37,562 bases of DNA from Planctomycetota bacterium (GTDB taxonomy: Bacteria; Planctomycetota; Phycisphaerae; SM23-33): contig DAOVZK010000016.1 of NCBI GenBank assembly GCA_030635145.1, positions 1-37,562 of the forward strand, given 5' to 3'. The first letter of the stretch is position 1, and each line of letters starts with the position of its first letter. Below, one piece after another: positions 1-8,519 of this stretch. The notes under the pieces were generated by a model that saw only the letters and a list, made by a program, of their open reading frames with translations, made no database searches and had not been told where the DNA came from. The translations under genes and the position numbers were made by a program.

Positions 1-283
1 ATGCCGTTTTTAATGAATGGGGACAGCCGAATATCGTATAATGGGACGACTGTTACGTTGATCCCGAATAGGTGGTTGGAACATTCCGCAAAATTCTCCG
101 CAATACTCTCTTGACAGAAGATTGCTCATAGGTGGGCATTGAGACTTGGGCATTGGGCATTTTTTAGTCATGTGGTGGGGAAAGTCTGTATTTTCACGAT
201 TTTCTGCGGTATGCTTTTCAAACTAGATAAGAATCAAATTCGGCTAGTGCAAACCCCCGCGCAGGATTTGACGAGGAATTATT
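1..283. other. Gene-free left edge upstream of trpB
   Basis: I see no credible coding region here. The segment holds a TTGACA at 111-116 without a convincing -10 partner at 16-18 nt, and an isolated TATAAT at 37-42 without a -35. Near 134-170 there is a simple degenerate repetition of GGGCATT-like words. It is probably the leader of trpB or the gap after an upstream gene outside the window. Confidence 0.4.
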
Positions 284-1477
284 ATGAGCAATGAAATTAG
301 TGACAAGGGATATTTCGGAATATTCGGCGGGCAGTTTGTTCCCGAGACGTTGATGTCTGCGCTGCAGCAGCTCGACCGGGAATTTACCGCTGCCTGGAAC
401 GACCCCGAATTTCACGCCGAGTTCGAGCGATGCCTCCGTGAAATCGCAGGTCGGCCGAGTGAGCTGTACTTTTGCAAGCGCCTAACTGAAGAGTGCGGCG
501 GCGCGAAGATTTACCTCAAGCGTGAGGATATGAATCACACCGGCGCGCACAAAATCAACAATACGCTCGGGCAGGCATTGCTGACGAAGCGAATGGGCAA
601 GACGCGCGTTATTGCCGAGACCGGGGCCGGGCAGCATGGCGTTGCCACCGCGACTGCAGCTGCGGTTTTTGGGCTTGAGTGCGAGGTGTTCATGGGCACC
701 GAAGACATTCGGCGGCAGGCGTTGAACGTTTTTCGCATGAAACTTCTCGGTGCCAAGGTCGTCCCCGTAGAGTCCGGCCAGCGTACGCTGAAAGACGCCA
801 CCAACGAGGCGATGCGAAACTGGATGAGCACATCCGAGAACACGCATTACATTCTCGGTTCTGTTTGCGGGCCGCACCCGTTTCCGCTGATGGTACGCGA
901 GTTTCAAACATGCATCGGCATCGAGGCACGCCAGCAGATGCTCGACGTTGCGGGTAAGCTTCCCAACGTTGTTGTTGCGTGCGTTGGTGGTGGCAGCAAT
1001 GCCGCCGGGATTTTCGCACCAATGATCGACGATAAGGATGTGCAAATGGTCGGCGTCGAGGCAGGTGGGCGGAGCATGAATCTTGGCGACCACGCCGCTC
1101 CGCTAACTGTCGGTTCCCACGGTGTGCTGCATGGGAGCTTAAGTTACGTGTTGCAGGACGGCGACGGGCAGACCGCTGAGGTTCACAGCGTTTCGGCCGG
1201 GCTTGACTATCCGGGTGTCGGGCCGGAGCACGCCATGTGGAAAGAAACCAATCGCGTGCGTTACACCAGCTGCAGCGACGAAGAAGCCATGGATGCACTG
1301 ATCAAACTCAGCAGAACCGAGGGCATTATCCCCGCCTTAGAGTCGTCACATGCGGTGTCCGAGGCTTTGAAAATTGCACCGACGCTGCCGAAGGATCAGA
1401 TCGTGCTGATTAACCTTTCCGGGCGAGGCGACAAAGACTGTAACGAAATTCAGGAAATTCTCGCGAGGCGAAAGTAA
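284..1477 (+). CDS. trpB: Tryptophan synthase beta chain
   Basis: The beta subunit condenses indole with L-serine to give L-tryptophan, using PLP, in the cytoplasmic alpha2-beta2 complex. The 397 residues match the usual family length. The PLP-lysine segment HTGAHKINN is present at about residue 85, followed by the TGAGQHG stretch, and the phosphate-binding glycine loop GGGSNA lies at about 235. The start is ATG 284, with a GAGGA Shine-Dalgarno at 273-277 six bases upstream. Its partner trpA lies at 2201, but about 720 bp separate the two genes. They are normally adjacent or overlapping; here a HicAB module and a small doubtful ORF lie between them. No other trp genes are visible, so trpC or trpF may lie upstream of the window. 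Confidence 0.97.
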   Translation: MSNEISDKGYFGIFGGQFVPETLMSALQQLDREFTAAWNDPEFHAEFERCLREIAGRPSELYFCKRLTEECGGAKIYLKREDMNHTGAHKINNTLGQALLTKRMGKTRVIAETGAGQHGVATATAAAVFGLECEVFMGTEDIRRQALNVFRMKLLGAKVVPVESGQRTLKDATNEAMRNWMSTSENTHYILGSVCGPHPFPLMVREFQTCIGIEARQQMLDVAGKLPNVVVACVGGGSNAAGIFAPMIDDKDVQMVGVEAGGRSMNLGDHAAPLTVGSHGVLHGSLSYVLQDGDGQTAEVHSVSAGLDYPGVGPEHAMWKETNRVRYTSCSDEEAMDALIKLSRTEGIIPALESSHAVSEALKIAPTLPKDQIVLINLSGRGDKDCNEIQEILARRK

Positions 1478-1529
1478 AAGAGAATTTTGGAATCGGAGTC
1501 AGGAGATTAGTGTAATACCACAAAATTCT

Positions 1530-1718
1530 ATGACGTTAAAGAAGTGTGTTAGCCAGACAGTATTTGTTGGGTTGATATTATTGATTTTTTCTCTCGCAAT
1601 TTACTCCGAGACAGATACGGGATGGTATGCAGAAGACGTGCTTCTAGAAATAGGACACAAACAGAGCCTTGCAATCGTAAGCGACAAAGACTTGATAAAA
1701 ATTAATATTCGGATATAA
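1530..1718 (+). CDS. Doubtful small protein with N-terminal hydrophobic helix
   Basis: This 62-codon frame has no family I recognise. Residues about 10-26 form a hydrophobic stretch (VFVGLILLIFSLAIY) that could be a signal or membrane anchor, after a lysine pair at 4-5. The AGGAG at 1501-1505 is about 24 bases from ATG 1530, too far to serve it. The composition is AT-rich like the adjoining hicAB, so it may be part of the same inserted segment. Its stop codon lies inside the -10 element of the predicted hicA promoter. It could be a gene remnant or no gene at all. Confidence 0.28.
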   Translation: MTLKKCVSQTVFVGLILLIFSLAIYSETDTGWYAEDVLLEIGHKQSLAIVSDKDLIKINIRI

Positions 1719-1719
1719 T
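1692..1719 (+). promoter_or_regulatory. Predicted promoter of hicAB
   Basis: TTGATA at 1692-1697 and TATAAT at 1714-1719 are separated by 16 bases, matching the sigma-70 type consensus at 11 of 12 positions. Transcription would begin around 1726, which is the A of the hicA ATG. The transcript would then be leaderless or nearly so. No Shine-Dalgarno sequence lies between the -10 box and the ATG, which agrees. Confidence 0.6.
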
Positions 1720-1725
1720 TTTGTC

Positions 1726-1986
1726 ATGGGAAAATATGAGGAATTTCTACTCAAAATATTAAGTGGATCGTCAGATCGAAATATTGATTTTAATGATCTA
1801 CGTCAATTATTGTTGAGGTTTGGTTTTTCTGAAAACACAAGAGGCAGCCATCATCTTTTCCGAAAAGAAAACGTGGAGGAGAAAATCAATTTACAAAAGG
1901 ATGGTAGCAAAACAAAACCATACCAAGTTAAACAAGTCAGAAACATTATGCAGAAATACGGATTAGGAGATATATCTGATGTATAA
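1726..1986 (+). CDS. hicA: HicA-family mRNA interferase toxin
   Basis: HicA toxins have a dsRNA-binding-like fold and cleave mRNA with one histidine, stopping translation; the cognate HicB blocks them. This 86-residue protein carries the family core: a helix (FNDLRQLLLRFGF), then GSHH at residues 40-43 holding the expected catalytic histidine, then a strand and the YQVKQVRNIMQKYG C-terminal helix. It is slightly longer than typical HicA because of about 15 extra N-terminal residues. The hicB frame overlaps its end by 8 bp, so the two are translationally coupled in the canonical toxin-first order. The segment is clearly more AT-rich than trpB and trpA, which suggests horizontal acquisition. 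It has its own promoter. Confidence 0.85.
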   Translation: MGKYEEFLLKILSGSSDRNIDFNDLRQLLLRFGFSENTRGSHHLFRKENVEEKINLQKDGSKTKPYQVKQVRNIMQKYGLGDISDV

Positions 1987-2191
1987 ATACGAGATTGTTA
2001 TGTATTGGAGTGATGACGACAACGCCTTTGTGGCCGAAGTCCCGCAGCTGCCAGGGTGCATAGCTCACGGAAGCACGCAGGAGGACGCATTAAAGAACAT
2101 AAATGAAGCTATGGGGCTTTGGATTGATACGTCTCGCAAAAGTGGTGATTCTATCCCCGTACCTAAATGTCATCGTCTTATGTATGCATAA
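1979..2191 (+). CDS. hicB: HicB-family antitoxin, short form
   Basis: HicB antitoxins bind and neutralise HicA through a partial RNase H-like fold. The 70 residues contain the usual pattern: strand YEIVMYWSDDDNAFVAEVP, the turn LPGCIAHGSTQEDALKN, then a helix INEAMGLWID. No C-terminal ribbon-helix-helix or helix-turn-helix domain follows. Direct autoregulation by this protein is therefore uncertain. It overlaps hicA by 8 bp and ends 9 bp before the trpA start. That places trpA immediately downstream of the toxin-antitoxin transcript. Confidence 0.87.
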   Translation: MYKYEIVMYWSDDDNAFVAEVPQLPGCIAHGSTQEDALKNINEAMGLWIDTSRKSGDSIPVPKCHRLMYA

Positions 2192-2200
2192 AAATAAATA

Positions 2201-3016
2201 ATGAAGGACAATCGAATCATAAATGCGTTTGCGGAGCTGAAATCGGCAGGGAAGAAAACATTGCTGCCGTTTTTCACGGCCGGGTATCCTGACGTCGAAA
2301 CGACGGGCGGAATTTTGCACGATATCGAAAAACGTGGTGTGAAAATCTGCGAGCTTGGGATTCCGTTCAGCGACCCGATTGCCGACGGGCCTACGATTCA
2401 GGCTAGCTATTCCGCTGCCCTCGATGCGGGTGTTACGCTGCAAAAGCTGTTCGATATGGTTCGTAGCTATCGCGCAGAAGGCGGGCAGCTGGGGCTTTTG
2501 ATGATGGTGAGCTACTCGATCGTGTTTCGCTACGGGGCAGAAAAGTTTTGCATCGCCGCCGCGGATGCAGGGGTCGACGGGCTGATTGTACCGGACTTAC
2601 CCATGGGCGAGGCCGAGGCTTTTGCACCGCTCGCTGAGGCAAGCGGGTTGTGCAACGTAATGCTCATCGCACCGACGACGCCGGAAGATCGCAAAGTCGA
2701 AATCGCCAAGCAGTCCACCGGGTTCGTGTACTATATTTCCGTTAGTGGAATCACCGGCGAGCGGACGAAACTTCCCCCCGAAACCGTCGCCGCCGTGGCC
2801 GAGCTTAAAACGCACACCGACACGCCCGTTTGCGTGGGATTCGGAATCAGCAACCCCGAAACCGTAGTCGAGGTCTGCAAAGCCGCCGACGGCGCAATTG
2901 TCGGCTCGGCGTTTATCCATCGCATTAACGACGCCGTAGCGGCCAACGCCCCGCGCGAAGAAATCGTCGCAAACGTCGGCCAACTGGTTAGCGAATTGAT
3001 CGCACCCCTGGCATAG
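2201..3016 (+). CDS. trpA: Tryptophan synthase alpha chain
   Basis: The alpha subunit splits indole-3-glycerol phosphate into indole and glyceraldehyde 3-phosphate, and passes indole to TrpB. Length is 271 residues, normal for the family. The catalytic acids sit in the usual places: Glu in CELGIPFSDP and Asp in DPIADGPTIQ, near residues 50-65. The phosphate-binding end (GFGISNPE, then GAIVGSAF) is intact. The start ATG 2201 fits the conserved TAGYPD spacing but has no good Shine-Dalgarno. Ribosomes may reach it by coupling from hicB, which stops 9 bp upstream. That would tie trpA expression partly to the hicAB promoter. Confidence 0.97.
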   Translation: MKDNRIINAFAELKSAGKKTLLPFFTAGYPDVETTGGILHDIEKRGVKICELGIPFSDPIADGPTIQASYSAALDAGVTLQKLFDMVRSYRAEGGQLGLLMMVSYSIVFRYGAEKFCIAAADAGVDGLIVPDLPMGEAEAFAPLAEASGLCNVMLIAPTTPEDRKVEIAKQSTGFVYYISVSGITGERTKLPPETVAAVAELKTHTDTPVCVGFGISNPETVVEVCKAADGAIVGSAFIHRINDAVAANAPREEIVANVGQLVSELIAPLA

Positions 3017-3192
3017 GGGGCACCAGTAGCACTGGATGCAATATTATTTACAAGCGGTGTTGCTGGTCGTCGCATGGCGGTGCTACCACTTCCCTGCAAC
3101 GCCGATGCGAAGTACAATCTTTGCGAATCGGTTTCAAAAATATCTAAAACCACGGAACGAGCGTTATTTCTGCAAGACATATACATCACGCG

Positions 3193-3777
3193 TTGCGAAT
3201 TTCGGGCGGTACTATGCGAGGGCGAAGACTATTGCCACCGCCTGGCACGCAAACACGCCCAATAACAGGGTTCGCAAAGAAATCGATCTTCGGCATTTTA
3301 GCACCGTATCTCGAAGACTCCGTCGTGCTGGATATTTACAGCGGAACCGGCACGCTGGGGTTTGAGGCATTGTCGTACGGTGCAGATTTCGTATGTTTCG
3401 CCGAATGCAACCGCCGCGTAATCGAGCGGCTGCGACGCAACATCGAAGAACTCAACGCCGCCGAGCAAACGAAAGTCTGGGCCGGTAACGTTGAATCGAA
3501 GATGACCGCATGGACGGAAAATCTCGAGCGGGCCGTGGACATCGCGTTTGTCGATCCGCCCTTCCCCGACACCCGGAAATGGGACTGGGATAAAATCACC
3601 GACAAAGTCTTCCGCCCCATAACCGAAAAACTCGCCGCCGACGGCCTCGTCGTGCTGCGACTACCGGGTAACGTGCCCTTACCCGAAACCATCGGAACAC
3701 TGGAACTTCACCGCGAAAAAAAATACGGCGACATGCTCGTGGGGTTCTACGGACGCGTAGAAGATGTTGAAAACTAA
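3193..3777 (+). CDS. rsmD: 16S rRNA (guanine966-N2)-methyltransferase RsmD
   Basis: RsmD methylates N2 of G966 in 16S rRNA on assembling 30S particles, using S-adenosylmethionine. The 194-residue protein opens with the family signature RISGGTMRGRRL, followed by RPITGFAKKSIFGIL. The SAM-binding glycine motif VLDIYSGTGTLGFEAL lies at about residues 44-60, and the N-methyltransferase catalytic motif DPPF at about 120. The N-terminal signature fixes the start at a TTG codon (3193-3195): there is no in-frame ATG or GTG nearer. No clear Shine-Dalgarno is visible. The end overlaps the DUF58 gene by 14 bp. The coaD gene that often follows rsmD is not here. Confidence 0.93.
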   Translation: MRISGGTMRGRRLLPPPGTQTRPITGFAKKSIFGILAPYLEDSVVLDIYSGTGTLGFEALSYGADFVCFAECNRRVIERLRRNIEELNAAEQTKVWAGNVESKMTAWTENLERAVDIAFVDPPFPDTRKWDWDKITDKVFRPITEKLAADGLVVLRLPGNVPLPETIGTLELHREKKYGDMLVGFYGRVEDVEN

Positions 3778-4702
3778 CGGCCCCGGAGATACAGTAACCT
3801 CCGTGAAAGACTCGTACCTTTATTTTGAACCCGAGCGAATCTCGCAGCTCAAGAATCTCAACCTGATGGTGCGTCAGGCCGTCGAGGGATTCATCACCGG
3901 ATTGCATCGCAGCCCGCACAAAGGTTTCAGCGTCGAGTTCAGCGAACACCGTGAGTATGCACCCGGGGACGACTTGCGGCATCTCGACTGGGTGGCCTGG
4001 GGGCGGTCGGATCGCTACTACATAAAGCAGTACGAACAGGAAACCAACTTAAACGCCCACATACTGCTCGACGTTTCCGCCTCGATGGACTACATGCACT
4101 CGGCCCCGATTACGAAGTTTTCCTACGCCTGCTACCTCACCGCCTGCCTTAGCTACCTGATGGCCAACCAGCAAGACACCGTCGGGGTCACCGCCTTCGA
4201 TCAGGACGTGCGATTTGCCCTTCCCCCAGGTTCGACCCCCGCTCATCTCGACCGCATTTTCAAGCTACTGGAAAAAACCCGCCCCGGAAAACGCACCGCC
4301 ATCGGTGAGACCTTCCATCGGCTGGCAGGAAGCATCGCCAAACGCGGGTTAGTCATCATCATCTCCGACCTGCACGGAGACCCCGACGAAATCCTCAAGG
4401 CCCTGCAGCATTTCGTCTACAAAAAACACCAGGTGATCGTATTTCATCTGGTGGACGAGGCCGAGCTGGAGTTTCCGTTTACGAAAATCACGTCGTTCGT
4501 GGATATGGAAACCCGCGAGAAAATCCAGGTCGACCCGCGTGACGTCCGGGAGGCCTATCGCAGCGAAGTCCAAGCCTTCATAAACCGATACCGAAAAGAA
4601 TGCGGCGACAGAAATATCGAATACTCGCTGATTACCACCTCGACCCCCTACGAACGCATGTTGCTGAACTATCTGGCAAAACGAAAAGCAATACTTCGCT
4701 AA
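3764..4702 (+). CDS. DUF58 domain protein with von Willebrand A fold
   Basis: This is a soluble 312-residue member of the DUF58 family, usually encoded near MoxR-type AAA ATPases and transglutaminase-like genes. The hallmark block is present at about residues 45-100: GLHRSPHKGFSVEFSEHREY, then PGDDLRHLDW. The vWA metal-site sequence follows as LLDVSASMD (DxSxS), with further site residues in GVTAFD and ISDLHGD. No membrane segment is visible. The precise cellular role is not established for the family; metal-dependent protein binding in envelope or chaperone complexes is a guess. No MoxR gene lies nearby. ATG 3764 overlaps rsmD by 14 bp; GTG 3803 in the same frame is an alternative start. Confidence 0.88.
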   Translation: MLKTNGPGDTVTSVKDSYLYFEPERISQLKNLNLMVRQAVEGFITGLHRSPHKGFSVEFSEHREYAPGDDLRHLDWVAWGRSDRYYIKQYEQETNLNAHILLDVSASMDYMHSAPITKFSYACYLTACLSYLMANQQDTVGVTAFDQDVRFALPPGSTPAHLDRIFKLLEKTRPGKRTAIGETFHRLAGSIAKRGLVIIISDLHGDPDEILKALQHFVYKKHQVIVFHLVDEAELEFPFTKITSFVDMETREKIQVDPRDVREAYRSEVQAFINRYRKECGDRNIEYSLITTSTPYERMLLNYLAKRKAILR

Positions 4703-5004
4703 TTAATCTTAAGCAATTTGCTAGCCAGAAGTAACGACCAGCCGCCACGCTGCGATTCTGGACGATTTCCCCGACATTTGCAGCTATTTTTTGCCCACAT
4801 ATCCCCGGCCGATAAAAAAGTTACAGCTGGGAACGAAATATTGACGATATCAGGAATTACGGAATTCTGCGCAGGGATCGGTTTAACCACCCGACTCCCG
4901 GTGGGGTTTTGTGTGTAAATTGTTCTGGGAATTCGCGGTTTTAGGCATTTTTTAATAAAATTCTGCAAAAACTGCGAGCATGGAATGCGTAACGGATTGA
5001 ACGG
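4703..5004 (+). other. Gene-free interval before cdaA
   Basis: No coding region is supported over these 302 bases. The segment contains a terminator-like hairpin at 4887-4904 and an AT-rich stretch around 4940-4965 that could hold the cdaA promoter. No confident -35/-10 pair was found, and no known c-di-AMP riboswitch pattern was recognised. Confidence 0.4.
4887..4912 (+). terminator. Possible weak intrinsic terminator
   Basis: CCACC at 4887-4891 pairs with GGTGG at 4900-4904 around an 8-base loop, followed by GGTTTTGTGTG. The stem is only 5 bp and the T-tract is short. The site sits about 185 bases after the rsmD-DUF58 pair and before cdaA. Confidence 0.3.
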
Positions 5005-5862
5005 ATGCAAGAACTAACAAATGCGATCACTACATATTTAAACCGGTTGGGTGGGTATAACCTCCCCGTGGCCGCCCTGCAGCTATTCCTGATCGGCATC
5101 GCCGTGTGGTTGGTCATGCGTTTTTTGCGTGGCACTCGCGGGGCACGTCTGGTGAAGGGCGCTGCGTTGCTGCTGGCGATTGTTTTCATCGGCATCAGCA
5201 TCCTCCCGAAAACCGACGAATGGAAACGAATCGAGTTTCTGTACGCCAACTTCCTATGGTTCGCGGCGGTAGCTTTTGTGGTTGCGTTCCAACCGGAGTT
5301 GCGGCGCGGGCTTATTTCCATCGGCCAGGCGCGGTTGTTCAGGACGCATCATGGGAGCATCGAAGAACTCGTCGAGGAACTCGTCAAAAGCTCGGAATAT
5401 CTCGCACGCAACAAAATCGGCGCGATCATCGCCATCGAGCGAAACGTGGGGCTTGGTGAAATCGCAGCCACCGGCACGCTGATGGGCGCTAAGGTCACAG
5501 CCAATCTGCTGAATACGATTTTCTACCCCGGCACTGCCCTTCACGACATGGGCGTAATAATTCACGAGCATCGGTTAGCGGCGGCGGGGTGTCAGTTTCC
5601 GATGGCCGAGAGCGGCGAGGTCGATCCGTCGCTTGGTTCGCGGCATAGGGCGGCACTTGGATTGGCAAACGACAGCGACGCCGTGGTGCTGGTCGTCAGC
5701 GAAGAAACCGGTAGAGTTTCGCTGGCCTACGAAGGACAACTACACATAGGCATTGAAATGGAAAACCTCCCACAAATGCTCTACGAACTGCTGGCTCCGG
5801 GGTTGGCACGCAAAAAACACCGGACGAAAACTCGCACCCAGAACCCGGGAGGCACCGCATGA
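5005..5862 (+). CDS. cdaA: Membrane diadenylate cyclase, CdaA type, with altered DGA motif
   Basis: CdaA joins two ATP into cyclic di-AMP at the inner membrane. The 285-residue protein has three N-terminal hydrophobic segments (about 22-40, 52-66, 81-95), then FQPELRRGL at 95-103 and the DAC domain. Present are AIERNVGL (143-150), the RHR triad at 213-215 in SRHRAALGL, and SEETG at 232-236. The usual catalytic loop Asp-Gly-Ala is Asp-Met-Gly here (181-183): the metal-binding aspartate is kept, but the next two residues differ. The next gene overlaps by 4 bp and encodes a YbbR protein, the standard partner. glmM, which usually follows, is absent. The start ATG 5005 has a weak ribosome site. 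Activity seems likely but is not certain. Confidence 0.9.
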   Translation: MQELTNAITTYLNRLGGYNLPVAALQLFLIGIAVWLVMRFLRGTRGARLVKGAALLLAIVFIGISILPKTDEWKRIEFLYANFLWFAAVAFVVAFQPELRRGLISIGQARLFRTHHGSIEELVEELVKSSEYLARNKIGAIIAIERNVGLGEIAATGTLMGAKVTANLLNTIFYPGTALHDMGVIIHEHRLAAAGCQFPMAESGEVDPSLGSRHRAALGLANDSDAVVLVVSEETGRVSLAYEGQLHIGIEMENLPQMLYELLAPGLARKKHRTKTRTQNPGGTA

Positions 5863-6911
5863 AAGGCCCCACTCCACGCGTTAAAAAATTATCCAGCGTA
5901 TGGTGGCTGCAGTGCGCACACACGCTTTTCTGGGTGACGATGATCACAATCCTCATCTGGATATACGCCGACGTTAAATACACCGACGAAGTCGAACTAA
6001 AAGCGACCCTTGAGCTAAACACCGGCGACTCGAAGAAGATTCTCACATCGAAGAGTGACCACCCCGTAACCTTTACGCTGACCGGAGCGCAGGCTGCCCT
6101 TGAACGGTTCCAGACTTCGCTCGCACAGCAGGATTTCGTTTTAAAGCTGGACGTTTCAAAAAATTTCACACCCGGTAAAGATGGTTCGGCCCAGACCCGC
6201 ACGCTTCTGGAAAAAGCTACCGGGCTGCAAGAACTCGGTATCTCAATCAAAAACATCCAACCTGCCGATATCACCATCCGCCTCGACTCACGCATACAAA
6301 AAGACGATATCACCGTAAAACTCGACGCACGCGGTGCAGAACTGGAGTCTGAACCAGCTCCACAGAAAGCGAGTATTCTCGTTTCGCAAAGCAAGTGGAA
6401 CGAAATCGAAACGGCGCTGGCCGGAGCCCCGCCCGTACTGAAAACGACACCGGTTAATCTGAAAAATTACTCCCCGGGCCCACAAACAATTACGCTGGAT
6501 ATTATCCCGATGATTGCAGATATAGAAGTCAAAGTCATACCGGACAAGGCCTCCTTCGAAGTGAAAATCATCAATTCCACCGAAACAAAGAAAATTCGCG
6601 TGCGGGTGCTGGCGATGGTTCCACCTGCGTGGGAAGAGGCGGAAAATTCGATCTGGAATGAATACGTGCTGGTCCGAAAAACGCCATCCAACTGGCAGGT
6701 CGAGCTGAAAATCACCGGCCTGCAAAAAGACCTCCTACCCGAAAATATCTACGCCTTTATCCGGCTGACTGAGGACGACAAAAAACCCACCGACAGCTGG
6801 CTGTCGCGGGATGTTATTGTTACTTTTCCGCCGGATAAAAATCTCGCGCTCGTGGGTACAACTCCAAAGGTGATGTTCAAACTGCAAAAACGCAGTGCGA
6901 CGCCCAACTAG
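5859..6911 (+). CDS. YbbR-domain protein, CdaR-like regulator of the cyclase
   Basis: In Firmicutes, CdaR is a membrane-anchored, extracytoplasmic YbbR-repeat protein that modulates CdaA. This 350-residue protein has one hydrophobic anchor at about residues 23-37 (TLFWVTMITILIWIY) and then a beta-rich region with several diverged repeats of about 80 residues. One conserved turn is seen in VKVIPDKASFEVKI near 225. The ATGA overlap with cdaA (5859-5862) and a GGGAGG Shine-Dalgarno at 5847-5852 make coupled translation likely. I assign the family from architecture, repeat flavour and position rather than from strong motifs, because YbbR repeats diverge fast. Confidence 0.78.
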   Translation: MKGPTPRVKKLSSVWWLQCAHTLFWVTMITILIWIYADVKYTDEVELKATLELNTGDSKKILTSKSDHPVTFTLTGAQAALERFQTSLAQQDFVLKLDVSKNFTPGKDGSAQTRTLLEKATGLQELGISIKNIQPADITIRLDSRIQKDDITVKLDARGAELESEPAPQKASILVSQSKWNEIETALAGAPPVLKTTPVNLKNYSPGPQTITLDIIPMIADIEVKVIPDKASFEVKIINSTETKKIRVRVLAMVPPAWEEAENSIWNEYVLVRKTPSNWQVELKITGLQKDLLPENIYAFIRLTEDDKKPTDSWLSRDVIVTFPPDKNLALVGTTPKVMFKLQKRSATPN

Positions 6912-7011
6912 TGAGCAAGCGGGGTAATTTTTAGCGGCCACTATTCCAATACACCCGGTTTATGGTTATACTTGCGTAAAGCTACCATATTGGTAACCAC
7001 TGGAGCAATTC

Positions 7012-8268
7012 ATGGACGCGAAAAAGATAATCGAAGACATCGCAATCAACGCTCGCAAGGCCGCCGGCGTGCTGGCCATAAGCAACGGTGCCAAACGCAA
7101 CGCCGCCCTGCTTGCCTGTGCCACCGCCATCCGCAACGCCAAGGCGACCCTGCAGAGCGAAAATAAAAAAGATCTCGCCCGATCCGATGAGCTTGGGCTT
7201 ACCGATGCGATGGTAGACCGGCTGCGATTGACGGACGACCGAATCGAAGGGATGGCTGTGGCGTTGGAGCAAATCGCTGCACAAACCGATCCCATCGGAG
7301 AAACCATCAGCGCCTGCAACCGGCCTAACGGTTTGCGAATCGAGAAACGCCGCGTACCCATCGGAGTGGTGGGAATCATATTCGAGTCGCGGCCTAACGT
7401 CACTGCCGACGCGGCTGGGCTTTGCCTTAAAAGTGGCAACGCCTGCATTTTGCGCGGCGGCAAAGAGGCGATACACTCAAACTTGGCAATCGCCGCAGCT
7501 TTGCAGGCAGGGCTTGAGGCCGCGGGCTTACCGGCGTCTTGCGTCACGGTATTAAAAAGCACCGACCGCGCGTTGGTACCTGCGATGGCGACGGCGGAGG
7601 GGTTGATCGATTTGATTATCCCCCGCGGTGGAACGTCGCTGATCCGCGCCGTCACGGAGGCAGCTACGATTCCGGTCATCAAACACTACTCCGGAAACTG
7701 CCACGTCTATGTTCACGAATCTGCCGATCCCGCGATGGCCGTCAACATAACCCTCAACGCCAAAACCCAACGGACGGGTGTTTGCAACGCCGCCGAGACG
7801 CTACTCATCGACGCCGCGGTGGCTGACACACTGCTCCCGCAAATCGCCGAGAAACTGATCGCCGCTGGGGTCGAACTACGCGGATGCGAAAAGTCTTGCG
7901 CGATTCTACCCGCCATAACGCCCGCCACCGACGCCGACTGGGGCGAGGAATATCTCGATTTAATCATGGCCGTCAAGGTCGTAGACGATCTCGACGCAGC
8001 AGCTGCGCACATCAACAAATACGGGTCGAAACATACCGACGCCATTGTCGCCGACGACATCGCCGCCACGCAGCGATTCACCAACGCCGTCGACACATCG
8101 AGCGTGATGATAAACGCATCGACACGGTTTTCCGACGGTGGAGAGTACGGCCTCGGTGCGGAAATCGGCATCAGCACCGACAAACTCCACGCCCGCGGGC
8201 CTATGGGTGCGCAAGATCTGACCACCTACAAATGGATCGTCACCGGCCAAGGGCATGTGAGAAATTAG
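7012..8268 (+). CDS. proA: Glutamate-5-semialdehyde dehydrogenase (gamma-glutamyl phosphate reductase)
   Basis: ProA reduces gamma-glutamyl phosphate to glutamate semialdehyde with NADPH, the second step of proline synthesis. The 418-residue length is typical. Recognisable blocks are PIGVVGIIFESRPNVT at about 115-130, LKSGNACILRGGKEA at about 140-155, LIIPRGG at about 200, and the catalytic cysteine in QRTGVCNAAETLL at about 250. The family usually reads RPGVCN; proline is replaced by threonine, while the cysteine is kept. The start ATG 7012 has GGAG at 7002-7005. proB is not adjacent. A possible -10 TATACT lies at 6967-6972 without a strong -35. Confidence 0.96.
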   Translation: MDAKKIIEDIAINARKAAGVLAISNGAKRNAALLACATAIRNAKATLQSENKKDLARSDELGLTDAMVDRLRLTDDRIEGMAVALEQIAAQTDPIGETISACNRPNGLRIEKRRVPIGVVGIIFESRPNVTADAAGLCLKSGNACILRGGKEAIHSNLAIAAALQAGLEAAGLPASCVTVLKSTDRALVPAMATAEGLIDLIIPRGGTSLIRAVTEAATIPVIKHYSGNCHVYVHESADPAMAVNITLNAKTQRTGVCNAAETLLIDAAVADTLLPQIAEKLIAAGVELRGCEKSCAILPAITPATDADWGEEYLDLIMAVKVVDDLDAAAAHINKYGSKHTDAIVADDIAATQRFTNAVDTSSVMINASTRFSDGGEYGLGAEIGISTDKLHARGPMGAQDLTTYKWIVTGQGHVRN

Positions 8269-8410
8269 CCTCCTCTACAACAGGTGGCGATGCAAAACAC
8301 GGTGGATTACCGAGACGAATGACACGAGCGACTTTTTTTCTAAGCCCGAAGGGCTGACAAGAATTTAGCGTACCGTACTACTGATTTTTTTTTAGCCTCG
8401 AAGAGGCGGT

Positions 8411-8449
8411 AAGAATTTAGCCGGGGGTGTAGCGAAGCGAAACCCCCGG
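8411..8449 (+). repeat. Left 39-base arm of the REP inverted repeat
   Basis: This segment is a perfect reverse complement of 9024-9062. Within the arm, CCGGGGGT and ACCCCCGG can fold into a hairpin around a GCGAAGCG core. The AAGAATTTAG tail recurs after the neighbouring small palindrome at 8342-8356 as ACAAGAATTTAG, so the left side is a tandem of related units. Confidence 0.92.
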
Positions 8450-8519
8450 ATGGATGCTCTTAAAAAACGAGCCCCGAAGGGGCGACAGAAGTGGGAATCT
8501 ATGCGAAAGGTTTTGTAAA

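Noticed and set aside
111-139. TTGACA upstream of trpB as a promoter
   Set aside because: No acceptable -10 element occurs 16 to 18 bases downstream.
482-1298. Long minus-strand open frames across trpB
   Set aside because: They mirror the coding phase of trpB, have no family resemblance and no ribosome sites. The same holds for antisense frames over proA, the rnf genes, smc, rlmN and the ketosynthases.
3036-3365. Plus-strand frames before and over rsmD
   Set aside because: No similarity to any family, and they conflict with the clear RsmD signature in another frame.
8454-8519. Upstream extension of the RAYT transposase frame
   Set aside because: The extra codons run through a REP palindrome and do not match the family N-terminus; ATG 8520 fits.
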